From: Antedon mediterranea
Taxonomy: Eukaryota > Echinodermata > Crinoidea > Comatulida > Antedonidae
Assembly (NCBI RefSeq): GCF_964355755.1
Contig: NC_092670.1
Coordinates: 10,105,201-10,169,200 of the forward strand
Length of the DNA: 64,000 nucleotides
Direction: 5' to 3'
Below the pieces are notes generated by a model, which was not told where the DNA came from, did not search any database, and was given only the letters and a program-made list of their open reading frames with translations. This document shows positions 43,807-54,000 of the stretch, piece by piece. The translations under genes were made by a program, and so were the position numbers. Numbering within the stretch: the stretch's first letter is position 1; each line of letters starts with the position of its first letter.

Positions 43807-44315
43807 AGTTATTTTTGTGTTTGAATTGTCGGGGAGTTGCATAGGATTTTATTTCCTTCGTTATGTGATAATGAATCCAATAATGTGGAAAAGTTGATTT
43901 TGAAGGAATTAATTATTTTGTACGAATTTCTGATTTTTTTCTCGACGGAAAAGGGATTCCCCTCACATACTGCTTGTGACGTCACACACTGCAATTCCTA
44001 CCTCTTTATAATAGAGGGCGCTGTTGGCCTTAACTAAACCACCTGTTTGTTAAACAGATGTTGCCATGACGTATGCTATTGGGTATGTATTTTAAGACAA
44101 CAAACATCACAAATGAAAGAACAATAATAATATTACAAACAACACATTAAGTTCTTAACTTAACTAATTCTTCTGGTAAAAACCTAAAGTTACTAAATCA
44201 TTTAAAATGTTGTGTTAAGAAAAGAATCTCTTGCACTATTTGCTGTGTCAGTAGGTAAAGTAATTTCCAGTATAGATTATCTCTGAATATTTTATACAAT
44301 TACTATTGTACATAG
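43807..44315. other. Intergenic DNA, no gene recognised
   Basis: Overlapping short open frames at 43809-44037 on both strands have no domain resemblance. Confidence 0.35.
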
Positions 44316-44592
44316 TTAAAGTCCTCCCTTTGGTGCTCTTTTAACCATCATCTGTGTAATCTTATGGCTGTATTTAGTTCCCTTGAAATGATGCCACAAT
44401 ATATACCTTTGTCATAATTGGCAGCTGCAATTGTACCTGGTGTAAGGTAAGGGCCATTCAGGGATAAGTGGTAACAATTTTTAAACCACCAACCAGCTTG
44501 GGAGTTTTTGGCACAGTTCTTACTAGACGTTCCATCATTGTCTCTGTCTTATGTTGAAAACGGTCTGTCCTTATGGTATGCCATAGAGTCAC
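44316..44592 (-). pseudogene. FReD copy 4, dead last exon
   Basis: After a TTTTGGTAG acceptor the frame reads DSMAYHKDRPFST and then meets TAA where the other copies have a Tyr codon. The calcium loop (DRDNDGTSS), NCAKN and WWFKNCYHLSLNGPYLTPG follow. A frameshift near 44390 then moves the tail (MMVKRAP) out of frame, and its stop codon is lost. Upstream, the intron text matches copies 2 and 3 up to about 45632 and then breaks off where exon 3 should begin. Confidence 0.8.
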
Positions 44593-45632
44593 CTACCAAA
44601 AGAAAGATCAAGTTTGAGACATTTTTTAAGTTTAGGTTTTGTTTCGAACTTGGGTACGGTTTTTAGGTGTTGTTTCACACTCAGGTTTTTTAGACTCTGG
44701 TTTGAGTTTTTTTTCACACTCTGGTTGCAGCACACCCAGGTTTGAGTGAACGCTTAGTTTAAAGTAATATTTTAGTATTTTTATTTAATTATTTTGTTTT
44801 TATTTCCCTCAAAGCTTTTCCAATTCCTACCACTGAATACATCCCTGATAAAATTAATTTGTAATGCCTTCACCTGCATTTCCTGTGTACCCACTAATTC
44901 TGAGACCTTGCTTGTCTTGTTTGTTTCCATTTTGTGTTTAGTAGGACCGGTCACACGTACACACGATACAATTAATATCATTTGCGTTCATTTCATAGTG
45001 GGCTTCGTAGCTTCAATATTTAGTTCGTTCCGCCATTCTAGTAATGCATGCCATCAGATCTTGTGCAATGTGTTTAAAAGTGAGTTTTTTAGTTAGAACT
45101 GAACATTTAAAGTCGTTTTTGTACCTGATTTTTTATTTCCATTTTCTATAGGATAATAAATAAGCTCTTTCGCAATTTATATTTTTTTACATAACTACGA
45201 TAAAGAACTTTCAAGGTCACTTCATTTTTAAAATTGAAAGAATGGATTTGCAGGCAGTATTTTATTTACATGTACCATGAAAAAAATTCCTCCCCTAAAT
45301 TTAGCCTCAAATTATGCTAGAACGCTGCTGCGTCCGGGGACTTTAGTCCTGACTTTAGATCCTGTCACCACCAGTGCTTGGGTACAGTACATGTCTCAAG
45401 TTCTTTCCCAGCAGTCAATGTCCTTATCATTTAACCAGTCGTATTTCTAACATTATTTTTATTATCCTTTAAATGTGATAATTGCAAAGGAAACCCTACA
45501 GTATGTGGGTATTCATTGATTATTTTCACTACAAGGTACAAAGGGTGTATAATAAGGCCTTAAAAAAGTAAATTCTTTGTTTACTTGAAATATGTTTTTA
45601 GTGTAAAAATGGATTGAAGATATACTAACCTA
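44593..45632. other. Intron-3 remnant of FReD copy 4
   Basis: The 45300-45630 segment (CTCAAATTATGCTAGAACGC, then the TACAGTACATGTCTCAAG region) aligns with 24010-24330 and 59440-59680, directly before exon 3 in those copies. Here the match ends at the donor-side sequence TACTAACCT. Confidence 0.6.
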
Positions 45633-46480
45633 GTTAGTTAGTATTAGGCTAGGCTCAGCCTAGGCGTTTTAGCCTTGCTAGGCCTAGGATTGTTTGGTCG
45701 TTTGTTGACATAATTAACACTAAAATAGGTGTGTTTATAAAATCCATATAAATATAACATTTAATATAATATTATTAAAAAACAAATGAAATGTAGGCCT
45801 TGGCTAGGACTACTATTTATTTGATTCAAATGACAGGAAGCTATTTAGATGTAAAACAAATAATGATTGTTTTATATTCGTGTAATGGTACAAATAATGG
45901 CATTTGATGAATGATAAAATGTTAAATATCAACTCGGCTTATTGTATGATGCTTTAAAACCTAAGTTTTACCTAAATGTAAATTGGATTAAATTGAACTA
46001 TTCAACATTTTAATTACTTGAATTCTGCCATATAGCCAATAATTGCTCTAGGCAGTAAAATAGCTCGCATTTAAATTTCTAAATGCTCCAGCATGTCAGT
46101 TAATACATTTTATATTAAGTGTTTTGAGACGATTATTTACATGTGGAAAATATTTGTCAAAGCAAATGGCTGGCCGGAGAAATTAACTTTGTTTTACAAG
46201 GGTAGCTCTAACAGCTGTACTTGCTGCAGTACAGGTGTCTTACAGAGGCCCTCTTAAAAACAATACAAAATGCCTACTACATTCAAGCATCAAATTACAA
46301 GCAGATTCATAAAAGTTAAAATTCACACAAAAACAATTTAGAAAAGTTTAAATTCATTGAAGTATAACAATTTAAAATATAAAAATAGATTTAATTTGTC
46401 ACTATGACGAATTATAGGTTATATGCATTGATTTAAATAAAGATAATTGATTTTTAAAAGATATATTAATTGATTGATTT
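45633..46480. repeat. Dispersed repeat replacing the 5' part of FReD copy 4
   Basis: 45640-45945 matches 17890-18225 (AGGCCTAG-rich start and the left hairpin arm only). The rest is AT-rich with no gene. Confidence 0.5.
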
Positions 46481-46489
46481 TGTCAAAAC

Positions 46490-47310
46490 CATATACCATA
46501 AGCCATATAGTATACACTTGAATAAAACAATCCGATCAAAGATCCCTCCGCTTATGTCATAAACCACCCTTACAGTACATAATAATAAACACATTACTTT
46601 TTCACTAGGTTTCATTATAAATCATGCTTATTATAATTTATACACTGAATAAACAATACAAATATAAAAAAAAAATTGTCTTTCATTTCGTTTCCCAACG
46701 TGAGACTTGATCTCGGGACCTCGACTGCTATAGACGAGATCACATGAGACCACCGAGCCATGTACACCTGAATAAAAGTTGAAGGAAGATTCCTCCGTGT
46801 ATTTAGTATGCAGTAACTACTTAGGCGCAGATAGATTATGACATACCGCAATGAATCATAAGTTTTTACAATGATGGTATCTTTAAAAATAAAAAAAAAA
46901 TGCACTGTCAAAGTATATATTTCCAACGTTAATATATGAAAATTTTAAAAAAAAATGTTAATGTTGTTAAGTTTGTTATTTCGGTCGAAGAAAATGTCAT
47001 AGTTTGTTTGATTGTCAAAATTTTTATTTTTTAATTTAATATGCAATTAATGATGATGTAATCAACTTTTTTTCTCTTATTCTCTTATTTTCATAAATCA
47101 TACATGTGATAAATACACTTTAAGAAAATGAATTGCAAAATAGGGGTTCCCGAGCATTTTGACGATCTATTTAGCATATTTTCACCATTTTTTTTACACC
47201 TGTCACTTTCGACATGCTCGTATAACATGGTTTCAAGTTTTTTGATTGCGCATCGTAAAAAGATAATCACATCGATTCCTGACCATAGGGAATATTCTCT
47301 GAAAAAATGA
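46490..47310 (-). repeat. Dispersed ~0.8-1 kb repeat with tRNA-like head
   Basis: It aligns with 51150-51850 and in part with 35720-36880. On the minus strand, TGGCTCGGTGG (46750-46760) and GATCAAGTCTC (46702-46712) have the spacing of tRNA A and B boxes, suggesting a tRNA-derived SINE component. There is no intact cloverleaf. Confidence 0.45.
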
Positions 47311-47397
47311 CGTACCTAGATGAAATTGATCCAAAGATAATTGATGAACAAAATAGTGCTAAGGAAAGAATAAATAAATACAGATTCTGACAGAATC

Positions 47398-47435
47398 AAT
47401 AAGGTTATATGCATGAAAATGCATATAACCTAGAA
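47398..47435. repeat. Short perfect hairpin
   Basis: AGGTTATATGCATG and CATGCATATAACC-type arms pair around an AAAA loop. Confidence 0.5.
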
Positions 47436-47542
47436 ATATGAAATTCTTCATAAAAATAAAATTTTGCATAAATGAGTCAATTTTGGTGAATTTCCAAACA
47501 ATTAAAATGATCGTGAAAGAATTTCATTTAGCTTCGATTTTG

Positions 47543-49899
47543 TATAGATGACAAATTTCGTTTTTGTAAAAGCACAAGTTAACGGAGTACTTACTCGAAC
47601 GTTTCGATCTCTATCAGAGATCCTTCTCAACTGACTGCGGAGTGTTAATGCAGCTTGGTCATTCTTGACGTCATCTGTTGATGACGTCGTACGCCTCCAG
47701 ATCTTAAGAGAAAAATTGGTGGTAAATCTGTCTAGTAAGTTGGTTAGTGAGGACGAAATATCAGCATTACAAAGGGGATTGAACTATTCGGCGAGCCCAC
47801 GATCCATGCCCATTGACGATCTCATAGTAGCGGCTGAAAAAGCGGCTGATCTCGTCCCCCTGGAAGAACAAGATACCGTTCGCAGTAAAATTGTAGCTAT
47901 TGTAAAATCTACCACTCTACCACCTTCAAATTTAACCCCCAAAGAACGACAGGCCATAAACAACTTGAAGAAAGATAAATATATTCTTATTCTCCCAGCG
48001 AATAAAGGTAGATCTACTGTCATCCTAAATACTAATGATTACAAAGATAAAGTGGGAACCATGGTGAGCGACACTAATGTTTACGAACTGCTAAAACGTA
48101 ATCCAACACAAAACTATAAACGAAAAGTGGTCAACATCATAGGCAGGTTGTTCAAAGAAAAGAAAATCAACTACAGAGAGAAAGAATGGCTGTTTCCCAC
48201 GGCTGAAATTGTACCTAGGTTGTATTGTCTTCCGAAGATAGATAAACCAAATTGGCCATTAAGACCTATAGTAGATAACATCAACACCGTTTTTTACACC
48301 GTTGCACAATTCCTCACCAAAATCCTGGGTCCGCTTGTCGGAAACACAGAACATCATGTAACTTACTCAGGAGAGTTGGCGAGTGAACTAAAAGAAATAA
48401 TAGTCAAACCAAGTGAAACAATTGTCTCGTTTGACGTAGTATCTCTGTTTACAAAAACACCAGTAGAAGAGGCCCTCAAAGTTGTCGAAAATCGCCTAAC
48501 AACAGATCCGACACTTCTGGATAGAACTAAACTACATGTGACAGACATAATGGAGCTCCTCGGTTTAATTGTGAACAAAACCTATTTCTCGTTCAATGGT
48601 AACATTTATAGGCAAATACAAGGCATTGCTATGGGAAGCCCAATAAGTCCTATATTGGCGAACTTGTATCTAGAGTGGCTCGAACATCAAGCCATAAACA
48701 CGGCACCCACTAACATCAAGCCTGTGTATTGGAAACGATACGTTGATGATGTATTAGCTATCGTCCCCATAGGTACAGTACATACATTTAACACACATCT
48801 TAATAACATCAATATAACTGACAATATCAAGTTCACCACAGAATCGATGACAAACAACACAATACCTTTCCTGGACATGCTCATCACTCTCAATGACAAT
48901 GGAACAGTTACCACCTCAGTCTATCGGAAGCCCACTCACACAGACCAATATTTACATTTCAACTCACATCATCCACTCGAACACAAACTGGGGCTTATAA
49001 ACACACGTGTGGACAGAGCTGAGAAGGTAGTGGGAGATATGGATTTGAGGAAAGTTGAGATGGATAACATCAAGAAAGCGTTACACAACTGCCAGTATCC
49101 AGAGTGGTCCTTCCAGAGAGTTATGGAAAACCGAAAAAGAAAAAAGAACAAAGGACACGAACCACAGAAAGAAAAGATCAAGATGCGAGGTAGCATAGGA
49201 ATCCCCTATGTAAAAGGAATTGCAGAAAGAATACGACACACTCTCTCCTATCACAATGTCGGAACCTATTTCCTACCCCAAAATAAAATCAAGAATAGCC
49301 TCGTCCACCCAAAAGATAAAATCGAGAAGATGGATACATGTGGAGTAATCTACGAAGTCACCTGCCGCAACTGTCCACAAGTTTACATTGGGGAAACAGG
49401 GAGGGCATTACAAACACGAATTAATGATCACAAAAAAGATGTTACAACAAACACGGGGGGAGTAATGACTAGGGCCTCCAGAACATCCACATCTTCGATC
49501 ATACACAAATCTGCCATTACAGAACATGTCATAAAACACAATCATGTACCGAACTGGGAGGCTACCATCTTAACCAAAGAGCCTAAACGCAAAGACAGAC
49601 AGATTAGAGAATCATTACATATAAGGAGAAATAAAGAGAAGACCATGAACCGGGACACTGGAGCCCACGAACTCTCGCATTTGTACAATGATTTGATAGA
49701 AACATCACCTGGCCGAGCCCCGCACAACCTCCAACATACAACCGGAGGCGTACGACGTCATCAACAGATGACGTCAAGAATGAGCAAGCTGCATTAACAC
49801 TCCGCAGTCAGTTGAGAAGGATCTCTGATAGAGATCGAAACGTTCGAGTAAGTACTCCGTTAACTTGTGCTTTTACAAAAACGAAATTTGTCATCTATA
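47543..49899 (+). mobile_element. Penelope-like element bounded by 156-bp inverted repeats
   Basis: 47543-47698 is the inverse of 49744-49899 with, by eye, one mismatch. The single ORF lies between them and runs into both arms. Near-identical arms and an open ORF imply recent insertion. I see no target duplication. Inverted flanking repeats occur in some Penelope-like elements. Confidence 0.85.
47665..49797 (+). CDS. Penelope-like reverse transcriptase with GIY-YIG endonuclease
   Basis: This 710-residue ORF has no breaks. The RT region (about 130-430) includes ANKGRSTVILN, RLYCLPKIDKP, VSFDVVSLFT, GIAMGSPISPILANLYLE and the catalytic YVDD at 359-362, then FLDMLI and VYRKPTHTDQYLHF. A GIY-YIG nuclease follows (about 559-690), with CGVIYEVTC, VYIGETGR and a conserved AITEHVIKHNH. 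Penelope-like elements use this nuclease for target cleavage. The first 11 codons (MTSSVDDVVRL) lie in the left inverted repeat and the last ~18 in the right one, so the protein's two ends are encoded by complementary copies of one sequence. The ATG at 47665 is the first in frame; a slightly different start cannot be excluded. Confidence 0.92.
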   Translation: MTSSVDDVVRLQILREKLVVNLSSKLVSEDEISALQRGLNYSASPRSMPIDDLIVAAEKAADLVPLEEQDTVRSKIVAIVKSTTLPPSNLTPKERQAINNLKKDKYILILPANKGRSTVILNTNDYKDKVGTMVSDTNVYELLKRNPTQNYKRKVVNIIGRLFKEKKINYREKEWLFPTAEIVPRLYCLPKIDKPNWPLRPIVDNINTVFYTVAQFLTKILGPLVGNTEHHVTYSGELASELKEIIVKPSETIVSFDVVSLFTKTPVEEALKVVENRLTTDPTLLDRTKLHVTDIMELLGLIVNKTYFSFNGNIYRQIQGIAMGSPISPILANLYLEWLEHQAINTAPTNIKPVYWKRYVDDVLAIVPIGTVHTFNTHLNNINITDNIKFTTESMTNNTIPFLDMLITLNDNGTVTTSVYRKPTHTDQYLHFNSHHPLEHKLGLINTRVDRAEKVVGDMDLRKVEMDNIKKALHNCQYPEWSFQRVMENRKRKKNKGHEPQKEKIKMRGSIGIPYVKGIAERIRHTLSYHNVGTYFLPQNKIKNSLVHPKDKIEKMDTCGVIYEVTCRNCPQVYIGETGRALQTRINDHKKDVTTNTGGVMTRASRTSTSSIIHKSAITEHVIKHNHVPNWEATILTKEPKRKDRQIRESLHIRRNKEKTMNRDTGAHELSHLYNDLIETSPGRAPHNLQHTTGGVRRHQQMTSRMSKLH

Positions 49900-50019
49900 A
49901 TTAAAATGATGTTTCTGGTGTTCTCTTAATCACCGCCCTCTTGTAACTGTTGCCAACTGATGTTGTATTAGAACATCTAGGTGTTAGGTTAAACCCATTT
50001 AGGTTTGAAAGTGTATAGG

Positions 50020-50829
50020 AAAGTTTTGTTTTAGTGATTTTTTACATTTATACATTGAAAGCTTTAGATTTAAATCTTAAATTGTATAGTAGTTTATTTG
50101 CTTTTTTAATGTTTATATACTTTCGCCTTTACCTTGGAAAATACATAAACATTCATCTTGTGTTTGCTTATGTCACAAATTTCTTTGATCAAAACCAATA
50201 TTATAAATATAATATGTAGGCCTACATTCATTGTAAGTATTTATTTCATTTTTAATCATTTCAAAACAAGATTTAACACTTAAAACTACAGCAAATATCT
50301 ACTTAAAATATAGGAAATACTGATTTATGATTAGATATCAATTTGATTTTATTAATTAAAAACAATGAATATAATAATGTCATTATTATGTATTAGCATA
50401 GTTTTAAATAATAAAATAAATATTTTTTTTACAGAATGACATGAATATATTATTTGGTATAATATTTAAAAATGATTAATAATAAAACATTCATTGTTTA
50501 CTATTATATAATTTAAAATACAAAATTAAAAATTCCCTATAATAAATTTTTAAACAAATCACAGTTGATATGACAATATATTTGATTATTAAGGTTATAA
50601 CATTTGAATTATTATAATAAAATAATTATTTAATGATAAGGTAAAATGATATTTAAAAGAAACAAAGAGGAATCTAAATTATTCAATAATTACAGATTCT
50701 GATTTGTTATGGTGCTCTTTTAACCATCATCACTGTTGTCTTAAAAGATCAAAATAGCGATTCCAGTTGATGCCATTGTAATCAGCTGTACCTAGTGTGA
50801 GACAAAGCCCATTCATCATGAAAATTCTC
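50020..50829. repeat. 3' flank of FReD copy 3
   Basis: Paralogous to 2690-4100 and 20441-21148. It includes one exon-4-tail cassette at about 50726-50841. Confidence 0.6.
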
Positions 50830-51074
50830 TTATGGTGCTCTTTTAATCATCATCACTGTCTTCTTGAGACTCTCATATTTATTATTGAAATGATACCAGT
50901 TGATACCTGCATTTGTACCTGGTGTAAGGTAAAGCCCATTCAGGTTTGAATAATGACAGGATTTGTACCACCAACCACTTTTCCTGTCCGTAGCACAGTT
51001 AATATCCATTCTCTTATCATTGTCTTTATCATACGTTGTAAATTGTTGACCATTGTGGTATGCCAAAGAATCAC
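50830..51074 (-). CDS. FReD copy 3, exon 4
   Basis: 245 nt, TAA at 50830-50832. The calcium-loop pattern D-K-D-N-D is kept. It ends MMIKRAP where the others have MMVKRAP. Confidence 0.84.
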
Positions 51075-54000
51075 CTAAACAAACAAGATATTAGATCATC
51101 TTTAGTTTACTTCATATATCTTTAAATTTTTAAATATTTGTATATTTGTATCACTATCCGATCAAAGTTTCCTCTGTGTATAATGTCATAAACCACATTT
51201 GTTACATAATAATAAAGACATAAGTTACTTTATATCTAGATTTCATTATAAATCATGTGTATAATCTATACACTAAGAAATAAAATTGAATAAACAATAC
51301 GGATAATAAAAAAATCTCATTTCGTTTCGTTTCCCAAGGTGAGACTCGATCTCGGTACCTTGAATGCCATAGACACAGCCCAAACCACCGAGCCATACAC
51401 AACTGACTAAAAGTTGTAGAATAATTCCTCCGTGTATTTACTATGCAGTAACCACTTTAGTGCAGTTAGATTATTACATACCGCAATTAATTATAATTTT
51501 TTACTATGATGATATATTTAAAAATTTAAAAAAATGATGCACTGTCAAACTATAAACTTTTAACTTTAATATATGAACATTTTATGGAAGAAAGTTAATG
51601 TTAGGTTTGTTATTTCGGCCTAAGAAAATGTCATAATTATTTGATTGGTATTTAAAATGCAATTAATGATGACTTTATCAACTTTTGTTCTCTTAATTTC
51701 ATAATAAAGCATACATATGATACATACACTTCAAGAAATTGAAGTAAAAAATAGGTGTTCCCGAGCATTCTGACGATCTATATTATTTTTAAAATAAAGG
51801 ATATTTTCACCATTTTGTTAACTTAGACGTGCGTAGCCTGTCACTTTTGGTTATTTTATGTTGGCCATGAGTTTTATTTTTAACTTACAAAATATGGTTA
51901 GGCTCATCTATTCAAGTAGCGAGCTATTACAACTACGTGATCAAAACAAAGCACACCTGGACAAAGCGTACCTGAGTAATGCCTCCGTTGGAAAGTACAT
52001 TGACTGGCCTAAAGAAATCAAACGCCGCAAACGAGGTAAAGCAGGAGGTCTTAGAAAGCGAATTCGACGGAGAAGATCCAGACCGTACATCCCGTCACTG
52101 ATAATCGGTGATGTACAATCGCTGGATAGCCAACAAGGGCTGAAATGAATGAGCTCAGATCAAATGTGCAGCACCTAAATGAATTTAGGAATGTAAGTTT
52201 AATTTCATTTACTGATACATGGCTAACTGACCAACACAATGATAGTCATACTGAGCTAAGTGGTTTTTATATGGTACGTGGGGATAGAGACTCGCTGGCA
52301 ACTGGTAAATCGAAAGGCGGTGGTCTGTGTTTATACGTTAATAAGGGATATTGCCATCCAAATAACGTATCGGTAAAATGCCATGTATGTACTCCAAACT
52401 CAGAAATCATGGTGACTAACATTCGCCCATACTACATACCACAAGTGTTCTCACACGTCATCGTAATGATATCGAACCAAAATCACCTGATGCTTTGATC
52501 ATCATAAATGGAGATTTCAATCACTGTACTACTATCAGCACGTCGCATGTAATACTAGACTGAACAATAAACTAGACCTTTGCTATTCTAATCTAAAGAA
52601 CGCTTACATGTCTACAAAGTTGCCAGGATTGGGAGACCATGATCTGGTTATGTTACGACCAAGATACACCCCGCTCCACAAGACGAATAAACCAAAACAA
52701 ATCACCGTAAAGAGATGGACAAACGACGCGATGCTGCAACTGCAAGGTGCACTAGAAGCAACTGATTGGGACTGTTTTAAAAACTGTTGTAACTCCATAC
52801 ATGATTTGACACAAATCGTAAGCGACTATATCTGTTTCTGTAGCGAACTAGTTATCCCTACAAAAATAATTAATAAATAATAGGTCTAGCTACAGTAATG
52901 CTAGGAATATAGTAGATGAAATGAAGGTAAAGGTTCCTACTTTGAAGGAATCAGATGATATTGATATATATTTTAGAACATTTGAACACTTGGCAGAAGC
53001 CACAGGTTGGGATAAGAATACGTGGTCCGCTAGGTTAGCACCTGAACTGTCTGGTAAAGCTAGGACAGCATATGCATCCTTAACCGTAAAAGAATGTGTA
53101 GATTATGATACCTTAAAGGAGGCAGTCTTAGAAAAGTATGATGTGTCCGCACAGACCTACTACAGATTTAAATTTAGAAATTCAAACAGAGTTAAAGATA
53201 TGCCCATCAGGGAATGGCTGAATGAGCTCTCCCATTATTTAAAATGTTGGATGAAATGTGCTAATGTAAAAGAAGATGATGCTGCAGGCATTATTGAAAT
53301 GATTATAATGGAACAGGCACTTGATAAAATGCCTGAAGATCTGAGGCTTTATCTTAGAGATAAACAAGTAAATAAGAGCTATGATATGGCTATGATAGCC
53401 GATGATTATATAGCTAATAGAGGTGGCCGTGGCTATTGGAATGCCGTAAATTCTGAAAATAAGCCTACGTATTATAAGGGCCAAGAAAATAGTAAACCTA
53501 AGAATAGTACGACTCAGAATAACCCTGGAGCTAGGCAGCAAGGATACAATAGGTATCGCGGAAGGGGAGGCAAATTCCATAACTATGGTAGAAATTTCCA
53601 ACAGAGAGAACCTTCGAATGAATGGATTAATGGCCTATGTTTTAATTGTAAGGAGAAGGGACATAAAATAGGGGATTGTCCTAAGATGGTAGCAAAAGGA
53701 AAGACTAGTGACACTAAGAAGGGCCCGAATGTGAAAGATGGCTTAAGATGTGAAGGAATAAAATCAGATAGACCCCAAGTAGTTATGGATAGTGTAGAAA
53801 ATAAAATGGAGAAGTGTACAATACCAGGAAAATTAGAAGGACAGGATATAACTATTCTTAGAGACTCGGGATGTACCCAGTCAGCTGTTAAGGAAAGTCT
53901 AGTGCCTAACAAATGTTACATGCCAGGAAAATGGGTTACGTTAAGAGGTATAGGAGGCGATATTACCGTCCCCTTAGCTGAGGTAGCTATAGAAAGTAAG

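Noticed and set aside
47585-47620. Hammerhead ribozyme in the Penelope-like inverted repeats
   Set aside because: CTGATAGAGATCGAAAC resembles a core, but the invariant CTGANGA is not met and no stem I pairs. It is more simply a short palindrome (GATCTCTGATAGAGATC).
47784-48023. Minus-strand open frames inside the Penelope-like ORF
   Set aside because: They are antisense shadows with no family resemblance.
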